Part shown: in pieces, positions 1 through 5,011 of the stretch
How the letters are laid out: the number at the start of each line of letters is the position of its first letter
Numbering within the stretch: position 1 is the stretch's first letter
Origin: Desulfobulbaceae bacterium
GTDB taxonomy: Bacteria; Desulfobacterota; Desulfobulbia; Desulfobulbales; Desulfocapsaceae
DNA length: 5,011 bases
NCBI GenBank assembly: GCA_030632405.1
Contig: DAOVUU010000238.1
Location: 1-5,011, forward strand
Direction: 5' to 3'
Made by a program: the position numbers and the translations under genes
Notes under the pieces: generated by a model
Databases searched by the model: none
Seen by the model: the letters and a program-made list of their open reading frames with translations, nothing else
Told to the model about the DNA's origin: nothing

Positions 1-1091
1 ATCTTGCTGATATGCTCAATGGAGGAAGGACAGATCTCCTGACAGGCGCGACAGGTGGTTCAGGACCAGAGCACATCTCTGCCTATAAGTTCAATCAGAT
101 TAACATCAGGGGAGTAAAAGGCTGCCTCACCAATCTGGTTTACAATTTTCAGGGGAGACAACGGTTTGCCTGTATTGTACGCTGGACAACGATCCTGACG
201 ACGCTTGCAGAGGGTGCAGGCATCAGCATCGAAGATATCTTTCCAGGTCATCTCTATTACAGCCGCTGCCCCGAATATCTCAACATCTTCATCCTCAAGA
301 TCGATGTTCACAAGTTTCCCTTTAGGGCCGAGATCCTCAAAAAAATAATTGCCACTGGTAGTAAAAATATGTCTGAACTTGGTTGAGGGAATCAGAACAA
401 AAAAACCCATGACTAAAAGCAGGTGCACCCACCAGGTACCTCTATGTACTCCCAGCAGTACCTGTTCTCCCATACCGGACATGGTTTTTGCAAATACCAG
501 CCCTACCGGCGACCAGACGGCAAGCGGGGTGCCGACTTCAGTGACCGCCATTCTCGCACCTTCAATGACAAAACCTGTCAGGAGTATTGCAAAAAGAAGC
601 CCGTGCATAATGGCATCATCTTTTTTTGTTTCAAGACCCTCAGGTGGGAAAAAATAGCGTCGAATCAAAAGCCCTCCCAGCATCACAATGCAAACAAGCC
701 CGGCGACATCCAGCACAATTGAAAAAAGCTTATAGAATGTACCTTTTAAAAATTTTACTCCAAAAAACAGATCAGTAAAATCCGCCTGTATAACAATGAG
801 CAGTGTTCCAATAAAGAGCAGACAAAACCCCCAGAAAAAACCCCCGTGAAAGAGGCCGGGCCATTGAACTCTGATCACCTTTTTCTGCAGCAGCATATTT
901 GTCAGCATCCTGCTGACCCGGAGAACCGGTTGATCGCTCCTTTCAAGGGGGAGCCCCTGCCTGTAAACCTCGATTCTCTGCAAAAAGGCTTTTATCAGTA
1001 TATAAAACGCTCCAATCGCAAGCAGATACATAGGAGCCAGGGTCCATACGCCATGTCCGACATTCCAGTAAATCTCACGGGTAAATTCCAT
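1..1091 (-). CDS. Membrane-anchored Fe-S oxidoreductase (ETF:quinone oxidoreductase / HdrD-like), selenocysteine-containing, 3' end outside window
   Basis: The likely role is to take electrons from electron-transfer flavoprotein or a similar carrier through Fe-S clusters and pass them to membrane quinone. This is inferred from the architecture of the EMO/DUF224 family. Residues 1-250 hold about five hydrophobic segments (near 15-38, 80-103, 121-145, 161-180, 219-235) with several histidines (H13, H82, H163, H216, H223, H241) suited to heme b in a NarI-like domain. The cytosolic Fe-S part follows: C292, C295, C302 (R298 stands where the third Cys is expected), the family-typical PAYNTGKPLSP stretch, then TGA at codon 344 followed in frame by C347, C350 and C354-Pro. 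The CCG domains expected downstream lie past the left edge. I chose the ATG at 1091 because GGAG lies 6 nt before it; a TTG at 1109 has no properly spaced site. It is divergent from a MerR gene. Family is fairly certain; physiological partner is inferred. Confidence 0.88.
27..40 (-). promoter_or_regulatory. Candidate bacterial SECIS hairpin
   Basis: In the mRNA, AGGA-GAUCUG-UCCU folds into a 4-bp stem with a 6-nt apical loop whose first base is G. The loop starts 24 nt after the UGA. This agrees with what is known of bacterial SECIS elements: a short stem close after the UGA, a small apical loop with G in the first two positions, and a UGA-to-loop distance of roughly 16-37 nt. A competing weaker hairpin (CCU-GUC-AGG, 38-46) also has a G-first loop about 16 nt after the UGA. 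The stem is short and there is no long lower helix, so structure alone is only suggestive; the coding context carries most of the weight. Confidence 0.5.
60..62 (-). other. In-frame UGA read as selenocysteine (Sec344)
   Basis: The TGA interrupts the oxidoreductase frame, but the same frame continues to the window edge as TTCRACQEICPSSIEHISK. With the UGA as Sec the motif is U-x2-C-x2-C-x3-C-P, the standard 4Fe-4S ligand pattern with Sec in place of the first Cys. A Cys codon (TGT/TGC) and TGA differ by one base, so a nonsense mutation is the main alternative. A suitable hairpin just downstream and intact downstream coding favour recoding. A gene ending here would lack its catalytic CCG domains. 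Confidence 0.82.
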
Positions 1092-1134
1092 CACCTTCTC
1101 CAGTTGCAACTCCAGTTCTACACACTTACAACAC

Positions 1135-1163
1135 TTTATAAAAAATGTTTACGTAAAGGTCAA
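1135..1163 (-). promoter_or_regulatory. Sigma70-type promoter of the Fe-S oxidoreductase gene
   Basis: On the minus strand TTGACC (1163-1158) is followed after exactly 17 bp by TATAAA (1140-1135), close to the sigma70 consensus. Transcription would start near 1128, leaving a leader of about 37 nt before the ATG at 1091. The -35 hexamer is also one half of operator copy A. The spacer is 17 bp, not the 19-20 bp typical of promoters that MerR proteins activate by twisting DNA, so repression by occupancy is the simpler inference. Confidence 0.72.
1148..1163. promoter_or_regulatory. Operator copy A (probable MerR-family binding site)
   Basis: The site TTTAC-GTAAAG-GTCAA is an inverted repeat (TTKAC/GTMAA halves, 6-bp centre) that also contains the perfect palindrome TTTACGTAAA. 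It overlaps the -35 and the start of the spacer of the oxidoreductase promoter. Its core TTACGTAAAGGTYAA recurs in the same orientation 128 bp away next to merR. The pattern resembles, from memory, sites of LiuR-like MerR regulators of acyl-CoA and branched-chain amino acid catabolism; that comparison is unverified. Confidence 0.65.
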
Positions 1164-1234
1164 GAATATTTATAGTCTTTTATACCTGTCCTGACATGTG
1201 TCTATGAACCATATTGGTACGAGATGTTTTTCAA

Positions 1235-1262
1235 TTGACAGATCTCTCTGAAACATGATATT
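1235..1262 (+). promoter_or_regulatory. Possible merR promoter
   Basis: A perfect TTGACA (1235-1240) is followed after 16 bp by GATATT (1257-1262), a mediocre -10. The start site would fall near 1269, placing operator B just downstream of it. The -10 is weak and the region is AT-rich, so alternatives further right (for example TTAATA at 1297) cannot be excluded. Confidence 0.4.
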
Positions 1263-1273
1263 TTGCAAATATC
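1257..1273. repeat. Perfect 7-bp inverted repeat, GATATTT-TGC-AAATATC
   Basis: The two 7-bp arms are exact reverse complements around a 3-bp centre. The dyad overlaps the proposed merR -10 and ends 2 bp before operator B. It could be a second regulator site or just a symmetric AT-rich promoter region. It does not resemble the TTACGTAAAGG operators. Confidence 0.4.
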
Positions 1274-1275
1274 TA

Positions 1276-1291
1276 CTTACGTAAAGGTTAA
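1276..1291. promoter_or_regulatory. Operator copy B (probable MerR autoregulation site)
   Basis: This is the second copy of the TTACGTAAAGGTYAA core, here CTTAC-GTAAAG-GTTAA. It lies 58 bp upstream of the merR start codon and just downstream of the proposed merR -10. Binding here would block merR transcription, giving negative autoregulation. The centres of copies A and B are 128 bp apart, about 12 helical turns, so looping between them is possible. Function is inferred from repetition and placement. Confidence 0.6.
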
Positions 1292-1348
1292 CTTATTTAA
1301 TAAACTTCTCCCGAAGAGCACTACCTTGAAACAGGGTAGGGAAAAACC

Positions 1349-1753
1349 ATGAACACAAAAGAAAACAAACCGGTACAGATCGGCGAACTGGCTAAAAGCC
1401 TTAAAATAACAACCCGCACGATTCGATACTACGAAGAAATAGGTCTTATGGGTAAAACAGAACGTCTTGGAGGTGGAACTCGCAGTTATAATAAGGACGA
1501 TATACTCCGCCTGAAGTTTATTCTGAAACTGAAAAACCTGGGAATTTCCCTGAAAGAAATCGAAAAACTATCCGATATATTTGATATTAATAGTAGAAAT
1601 TTCAATACCATCACACCAAAACTCATTGAAATTCTTGACAGCCATATATCCAGAGTTGACGAAAAAATGGCGGATTTTTCATCACTCCGCAAAGATATTG
1701 TTGCATACCGGATTCGCATTACCGATTATCTCGCAAACCAGGCAAAGAACTGA
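1349..1753 (+). CDS. MerR-family transcriptional regulator
   Basis: This 134-residue DNA-binding protein probably controls the divergent oxidoreductase gene and itself. The N-terminal helix-turn-helix spans about residues 9-30 (QIGELAKSLKI, then TTRTIRYYEEIGL), the wing carries GGGTRSY at 41-47, and the second helical pair (LRLKFILKLKNLGISLKEI) follows at about 53-71. Residues 88-128 form the helical dimerisation region. There is no cysteine anywhere, so the metal- or redox-sensing thiols of MerR, CueR or SoxR types are absent. The protein is also too short for a separate ligand domain, as in LiuR-like members. AGGG lies 7 nt before the ATG. The paired TTACGTAAAGG operators upstream are the likely targets. 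The family is certain; the effector is unknown. Confidence 0.92.
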   Translation: MNTKENKPVQIGELAKSLKITTRTIRYYEEIGLMGKTERLGGGTRSYNKDDILRLKFILKLKNLGISLKEIEKLSDIFDINSRNFNTITPKLIEILDSHISRVDEKMADFSSLRKDIVAYRIRITDYLANQAKN

Positions 1754-1869
1754 CGCCCTCCCTGCAAAAATTTCTAATTACCGTTGAAACTCAGCATGTC
1801 AGGAGATATGGTCACTTCAGTGGTAATCAAATAAGATGAACTCTCGCAAAAATGTCATTCAAAGTTATG

Positions 1870-1998
1870 GATGGCTAAGTCAAAAAGTTTGATATACAAG
1901 GCGTAGTGTTTTTATCAGGCCCTCAGCTATACATGAGGTATGCTGAGGTTCTGATAAAAACCTACAACGAAGGAGATCGGACTTTTTACGACGCCATC
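1870..1998. repeat. 129-bp imperfect palindromic, MITE-like element
   Basis: The ends are exact inverted GATGGC / GCCATC. The outer 37-bp arms match partially, with shared GATGGC, AAAAAGT, GAT and GTAG blocks. The inner arms are much better conserved: GTTTTTATCAG pairs with CTGATAAAAAC, CTCAGC with GCTGAG, and ATAC with GTAT around an ATGAG loop. It holds no gene and fills most of the space between the convergent merR and pseudouridine synthase genes, ending 11 bp from the latter's stop codon. No target duplication is evident. Ends of this type seem familiar to me from sulfate reducers, but I could not check. The short stretch 1754-1869 to its left holds nothing I can call. Confidence 0.7.
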
Positions 1999-2008
1999 AA
2001 ATAAAAAT

Positions 2009-3553
2009 TTACACTTCACACCAGTATATTCGGACATGCTCAGGTTCACCCTCAAGAATGGGAAAGTCAAGAGGAGGAGAAAGAGCGGTGACGGTTTTAA
2101 AATGTTTCTGCAGTTCTTCACGGTAAAAAGAACCCCTGCCGCTGCGATGGTTGTTGGCAAACAGAGCAATACCTTTACCTGAAAGCAGAAACCGGACTTT
2201 ACGTACCAGTTCCGGCCATTGTTTTTCTACCTGGAAGCTCCTCCCCCCTCCTCCGGAACCAAAAACAGGCGGATCGCAGATAATAAGATCCCAGCAATCA
2301 AATGTGTCGGGTTCACTGAGTTTTTTACGTTCCTGCCGGGCAAGCCATTTCATAACATCCTCCCTGATAAACTTGCCTCGACCACCCTGATCAAGACCAT
2401 TCAAGGAAAAATTATCCATACCGCGCTTCAGGCTCGAGCCGGCCAGATCGACAGAAAAAACGACCTCAGCCCCACCAGCCACAGCTACAGCAGAAAAAGA
2501 ACAGGTAAATGAAAAAAGGTTTGCGACTCTCCGACTTCGCGAGACCCGGTGAATACGCCTGCGGGAATCACGCTGATCAAGGAACAGGCCTGTGTGCTGC
2601 GAATCATTGACGGTAACCGCATAGCTGAGATCATGTTCCCATGCCATGACTGATGTAGCCGGCACATCTCCCCATGACAGGGCATCATGGATCAATCTGT
2701 TCTGATGGGGATTCCGGACATGGTGTCGCAGCAAACCGCCCTTCCAACTCACTTTAGTATTCAAATATTCGAGCAGAGGGTCAAGCTCCTTTTTGAGATG
2801 CAGGTTAGTATATTCCTCGCTGAATACGGTAATAGAGAGAACCGAGTCATACAGGTCAATACTCACCGGCAGAGCCACTTCACCGCGCTGGACTAAACGA
2901 AAACTGTTGCTCACCAGGCCCGGCCAGCCCAGACGCCTCTCCCAGGCCAGTGCACCATTCAGTATAAGATCTGACTGCCCTGCAAGCAGCATAGAAAAAG
3001 AATCAGGCTGCTGACTTACCACAGGAGCCTCTATATCAGGCCAACCTACCTCACAGCAGTGCAGACAGAGACGGGGAAACAGCTCCCCTCCGTACTGGCT
3101 GTCACCAAAGATGGGTATCCCGGCAAGGGCGGCATGCTGACGGATCTGATGAGTGCGACCCCGATGAATCTCCGCTTCATAACAAAAATATCCATTCCCT
3201 CCGGTAATCAGTCGAAAATGGGTGCAGCACTCCCTGCCACCGAGTGGTTCATCTATCTGCCAGCGCTGACCACCTTCGTGGCACCTGCGACTTATAAAAC
3301 GATACGTCTTCAGAGCTTCCTGCTGCTCATGAATAACCTGGGCCCGCCCGCTTGCTCCGGGATGTTTAGCAAAAAGTAGAACACCGCTGGTACCTTTGTC
3401 CAGACGAGAACAGACATGGAGACTACGTTCCTGATGAAGGGCAAGCCATTCGGCCAGACCGGTATCACCGGGATTAGTGGAATGGGTGCTGAGACCTGCA
3501 GGTTTGTCCACAACCAGCCAGTCATCATCCTCATATAAAACAGGGTAACGCAC
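2009..3553 (-). CDS. Fused RluA-family pseudouridine synthase and class I SAM-dependent rRNA-type methyltransferase
   Basis: This 514-residue protein joins two RNA-modification modules. Residues 1-170 are an RluA-type uridine isomerase: EDDDWLVVDKPAGLSTH (8-24), SRLDKGTSG (49-57) with catalytic Asp52, GRTHQIRQHA (132-141), GIPIFGDSQYGG (145-156) and the RLCLH strand (161-165). The residue before RLD is Ser, where many RluA proteins have His. From about 215 to the end is a RlmI/RlmK-like methyltransferase: GLFLDQRDSRR (322-332), the SAM motif VANLFSFTCSFS (343-354), VDLA (368-371) and the DPP motif at 427-429. The sequence ANNHR (466-470) stands where m5C enzymes have a Cys-containing motif, so a RlmK-like base methylation is likelier than m5C. 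The start is GTG, with a GGAGAGG ribosome site that begins at the upstream stop codon, 10 nt away. It lies 16 bp after the Fe-S gene and is probably co-transcribed. Both domains look intact; the target nucleotides are unknown. Confidence 0.87.
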   Translation of the reverse strand: MRYPVLYEDDDWLVVDKPAGLSTHSTNPGDTGLAEWLALHQERSLHVCSRLDKGTSGVLLFAKHPGASGRAQVIHEQQEALKTYRFISRRCHEGGQRWQIDEPLGGRECCTHFRLITGGNGYFCYEAEIHRGRTHQIRQHAALAGIPIFGDSQYGGELFPRLCLHCCEVGWPDIEAPVVSQQPDSFSMLLAGQSDLILNGALAWERRLGWPGLVSNSFRLVQRGEVALPVSIDLYDSVLSITVFSEEYTNLHLKKELDPLLEYLNTKVSWKGGLLRHHVRNPHQNRLIHDALSWGDVPATSVMAWEHDLSYAVTVNDSQHTGLFLDQRDSRRRIHRVSRSRRVANLFSFTCSFSAVAVAGGAEVVFSVDLAGSSLKRGMDNFSLNGLDQGGRGKFIREDVMKWLARQERKKLSEPDTFDCWDLIICDPPVFGSGGGGRSFQVEKQWPELVRKVRFLLSGKGIALFANNHRSGRGSFYREELQKHFKTVTALSPPLDFPILEGEPEHVRIYWCEV

Positions 3554-3569
3554 TCTTTTTTCGCCTCTC

Positions 3570-4748
3570 CTATCCCATTCTAAAAGTACGACGGATTTTC
3601 TTCTTCACCCCACTTACAACAAAAGGGGTCAGCCGTTTTTTCTCTTTGAGAATAGCTTTAAACAGATCTCTCTTTTTCTCCGGAGGTTCAGGGCGCTGCA
3701 CGGGAACAAGTGACAGGGACGAAGTAGGACATGAGGAAATACAGGCACCACAGCCCAGACAGTTATCACTGTTTACCGTCATCTGCTTTTTGTTTTTCCC
3801 GTTTGACACATCTATAAGTTCCAGGGCAATCACATTACAACTTGTTTTACAGAGACCACAGCCAACACAGCTCTCCTGATCAATCTGCAGAGTAAAATTG
3901 GTTTTCCCCACCCCCATGGGAAAGCCCCGGTTAATCCCCCCCAGCAATTCACAGCAGCAGGAGCAGCAGTTGCAGATAAATGACGGTTTATGGCGGATAT
4001 TATCGGTAATATGGGTCAGGTTCAGATCTCTTGCTTTAGTCAGGATAGCGAGCAGTTCATCTGTACTCCTCTTCTCTGCAAATCCTCGCCGCACCATAAA
4101 TTTTGCGGCAGTTCCAAGAGAAATACAGATCTCCTTCGTCGGTGCATTTTTGTCGCAGGTTTGATGCAGATGTTCCTTCTTATGCCGACAGTAACACATC
4201 GCAATGGCGCCGTAATCCGCATTCTTGATTATTTCTCTGGCACTCTCGTAGGTGGCTACATTCGAACTTACAGGAATATGCTCCTCGTAGGCAAGAGAAC
4301 GGGTAAGTGGTGTTTTACTGGAAAAGAACTCCCGGCCCATCTCCTGCTCCGGATCGCCGAGAAGATACTCATGCATGAGCTGAGCAAGTTCGGCCACCGG
4401 GAGATCCTGACGCTGCTTCATAAAGGTGAATTCGAAAAAACCAATCAGCCCCGGCATCAGCAGATAGAAGGTTTTGCCATTGTAGGTCACATCCATGACC
4501 AGTCCCTTATCCGCCATTTTATCGAGCAGGGGTTCCAGTCGCTCTTTCTCCCAGCCGGTTGCCCGAACAAGCTCTTTAATTGTGGCCTCTTCAAGGGGGA
4601 AACGTGAAGCAACAAAAGCTTCCTCTTCTGAAAAGAGAATAGCCAGAATCTGTCTCAGTTTTTCATTATCCGGCAAACCGATGGGATATTTATTCAACCG
4701 ATCAATAAGTGGTACGATACTGTCTTTGATATCAAGGTGATGCCCCAT
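3570..4748 (-). CDS. Cysteine-rich Fe-S protein with two C-terminal [4Fe-4S] ferredoxin motifs and a winged-helix-like N-terminus
   Basis: This is a soluble 392-residue protein of unassigned redox role. Residues about 30-100 look like a winged-helix fold (LRQILAILF, IKELVRATGW, LEPLLDKMADKGLV). A cysteine-rich core follows: CYCRHKKEH with C185 and C187, then C198 and C208, then the cluster CNCCSCCC at 259-266. The C-terminal ferredoxin part has C294-x2-C297-x2-C300-x3-C304 and C330-x2-C333-x2-C336-x3-C340-Pro, fit for two [4Fe-4S] clusters. The tail (355-392) is strongly basic. There is no signal peptide or membrane segment. I start at the ATG at 4748 because AGGAG lies 5 nt upstream; a GTG at 4817 would overlap the upstream gene and span a terminator. 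It may carry electrons between cytosolic oxidoreductases, or sense redox state through its helix-turn-helix region; both are inference. Confidence 0.85.
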   Translation of the reverse strand: MGHHLDIKDSIVPLIDRLNKYPIGLPDNEKLRQILAILFSEEEAFVASRFPLEEATIKELVRATGWEKERLEPLLDKMADKGLVMDVTYNGKTFYLLMPGLIGFFEFTFMKQRQDLPVAELAQLMHEYLLGDPEQEMGREFFSSKTPLTRSLAYEEHIPVSSNVATYESAREIIKNADYGAIAMCYCRHKKEHLHQTCDKNAPTKEICISLGTAAKFMVRRGFAEKRSTDELLAILTKARDLNLTHITDNIRHKPSFICNCCSCCCELLGGINRGFPMGVGKTNFTLQIDQESCVGCGLCKTSCNVIALELIDVSNGKNKKQMTVNSDNCLGCGACISSCPTSSLSLVPVQRPEPPEKKRDLFKAILKEKKRLTPFVVSGVKKKIRRTFRMG

Positions 4749-4766
4749 TTCTTCTCCTGTTATTCT

Positions 4767-4796
4767 AAAAAGACCTGTGACGGTATACCTCACAGG
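4767..4796 (-). terminator. Intrinsic terminator
   Basis: On the minus strand CCTGTGA (4796-4790) pairs perfectly with TCACAGG (4780-4774) across a 9-nt loop, followed at once by TCTTTTT. This is a good Rho-independent terminator for the gene ending at 4814, 17 bp upstream of the hairpin. Only 18 nt separate the T-run from the next gene's ATG, so that gene depends on readthrough or on a promoter that I could not find. Confidence 0.8.
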
Positions 4797-4813
4797 AGTG
4801 CACCATTTTACCC

Positions 4814-5011
4814 TCACCCATCAAGGGCCTCATAGTACAATGTGGATACTTCTTCAAAAAGCCCAATTGCCTCCAGAGAATCCCGAAGCAGCTTAGGTTG
4901 ATACAGAAAATCTTTCATAAAAAAGACTTCTGATGCCTTCAGATAAATACGGAGGACATCATCCATACGCCCCTCAAGAAGTTTCGCAACGATCAGCAAC
5001 AGATTTCCCTC
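4814..5011 (-). CDS. C-terminal part of a helical protein of unknown function, 5' end outside window
   Basis: The frame is open from the right edge to the TGA at 4816-4814, which is followed one codon later by TAA, giving 65 visible residues. They are rich in Leu and Glu and predicted helical (LLLIVAKLLEGRMDD, then VLRIYLKASEVFF, then LEAIGLFEEVSTLYYEAL), ending in LDG. I do not recognise the family. A TTG at 4999 and an ATG at 4954 lie in frame, but neither is needed, because the frame continues unbroken past the edge and a terminator follows it. Alternating helices could suit a repeat-type or scaffolding protein; that is a guess. Confidence 0.6.
   Translation of the reverse strand, partial: EGNLLLIVAKLLEGRMDDVLRIYLKASEVFFMKDFLYQPKLLRDSLEAIGLFEEVSTLYYEALDG

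Noticed and set aside
12..386. 124-codon open frame on the plus strand
   Set aside because: It lies opposite the well-supported Fe-S oxidoreductase and its cluster motifs, with no family resemblance of its own.
60..1109. Oxidoreductase gene annotated as complete, from TTG at 1109 to the TGA at 60
   Set aside because: The ATG at 1091 has GGAG 6 nt upstream, while the TTG has GGAG directly abutting it. The TGA lies inside a conserved cluster motif with homologous sequence after it.
1903..1965. Long hairpin as a bidirectional intrinsic terminator for the convergent genes
   Set aside because: The T-run is at the 5' side and the A-run at the 3' side of the stem on both strands, the wrong polarity for a terminator U-tract; both runs are part of the stem.
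3990..4607. 205-codon open frame on the plus strand
   Set aside because: It is fully antisense to the Fe-S protein gene, whose cysteine motifs are unmistakable. The plus-strand translation shows no recognisable domain.
4761..4766. TAGAAT as a -10 for the Fe-S gene
   Set aside because: No acceptable -35 lies 16-18 bp upstream, and the resulting leader would be too short to include the ribosome site.
4814..4816. TGA of the right-edge gene as a second selenocysteine codon
   Set aside because: The next codons are GGG then TAA, so readthrough would add only two residues, and the hairpin that follows is a terminator with a T-run.
4749..4817. Upstream GTG start for the Fe-S protein
   Set aside because: It would overlap the preceding gene's stop and translate through the terminator hairpin. 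The 23 added residues look unlike a real N-terminus, and the ATG at 4748 has an ideal ribosome site.

Overview
The window reads as part of an anaerobic, probably sulfate-reducing or related Desulfobacterota (former Deltaproteobacteria) chromosome. The evidence is a membrane Fe-S oxidoreductase of the kind that links electron-transfer flavoprotein (ETF) to the quinone pool, a second cysteine-rich Fe-S protein, an in-frame UGA best read as selenocysteine, and moderate GC content. The taxonomic call is inference; no rRNA or marker gene is present.

Layout, left to right. Positions 1-1091 (minus strand) hold most of a membrane-anchored Fe-S oxidoreductase whose C-terminus lies beyond the left edge. 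Its frame meets TGA at 60-62, exactly where the first cysteine of the second 4Fe-4S motif belongs, and the family sequence continues in the same frame (U-TT-C-RA-C-QEI-CP). I therefore annotate it as a selenoprotein and not as a gene ending at 60. Positions 1092-1348 are a divergent control region with a near-consensus sigma70 promoter for the oxidoreductase, two copies of a TTACGTAAAGGTYAA operator and an AT-rich perfect dyad. Positions 1349-1753 (plus) encode a small MerR-family regulator with no cysteines. Positions 1754-2008 are non-coding and carry a 129-bp imperfect palindromic, MITE-like element. Positions 2009-3553 (minus) encode a fused RluA-type pseudouridine synthase and class I SAM methyltransferase. 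Positions 3570-4748 (minus) encode a soluble protein with an N-terminal winged-helix-like region, a cysteine-rich core and two C-terminal [4Fe-4S] ferredoxin motifs. An intrinsic terminator at 4767-4796 separates it from the 3' end of a helical protein of unknown function (4814 to the right edge).

How the genes fit together. The MerR regulator and the membrane oxidoreductase form a divergon that is probably self-contained: one operator overlaps the -35 of the oxidoreductase promoter, and the other lies just upstream of merR. This suggests that the regulator controls respiratory electron entry from acyl-CoA or similar oxidation, by analogy with LiuR-like MerR proteins. The ferredoxin-like gene and the rRNA-modification fusion are 16 bp apart and look co-transcribed, with no obvious functional link. 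The most interesting item is the selenocysteine at a cluster-ligand position, together with loss of a cysteine (Arg298) in the first cluster motif of the same protein.
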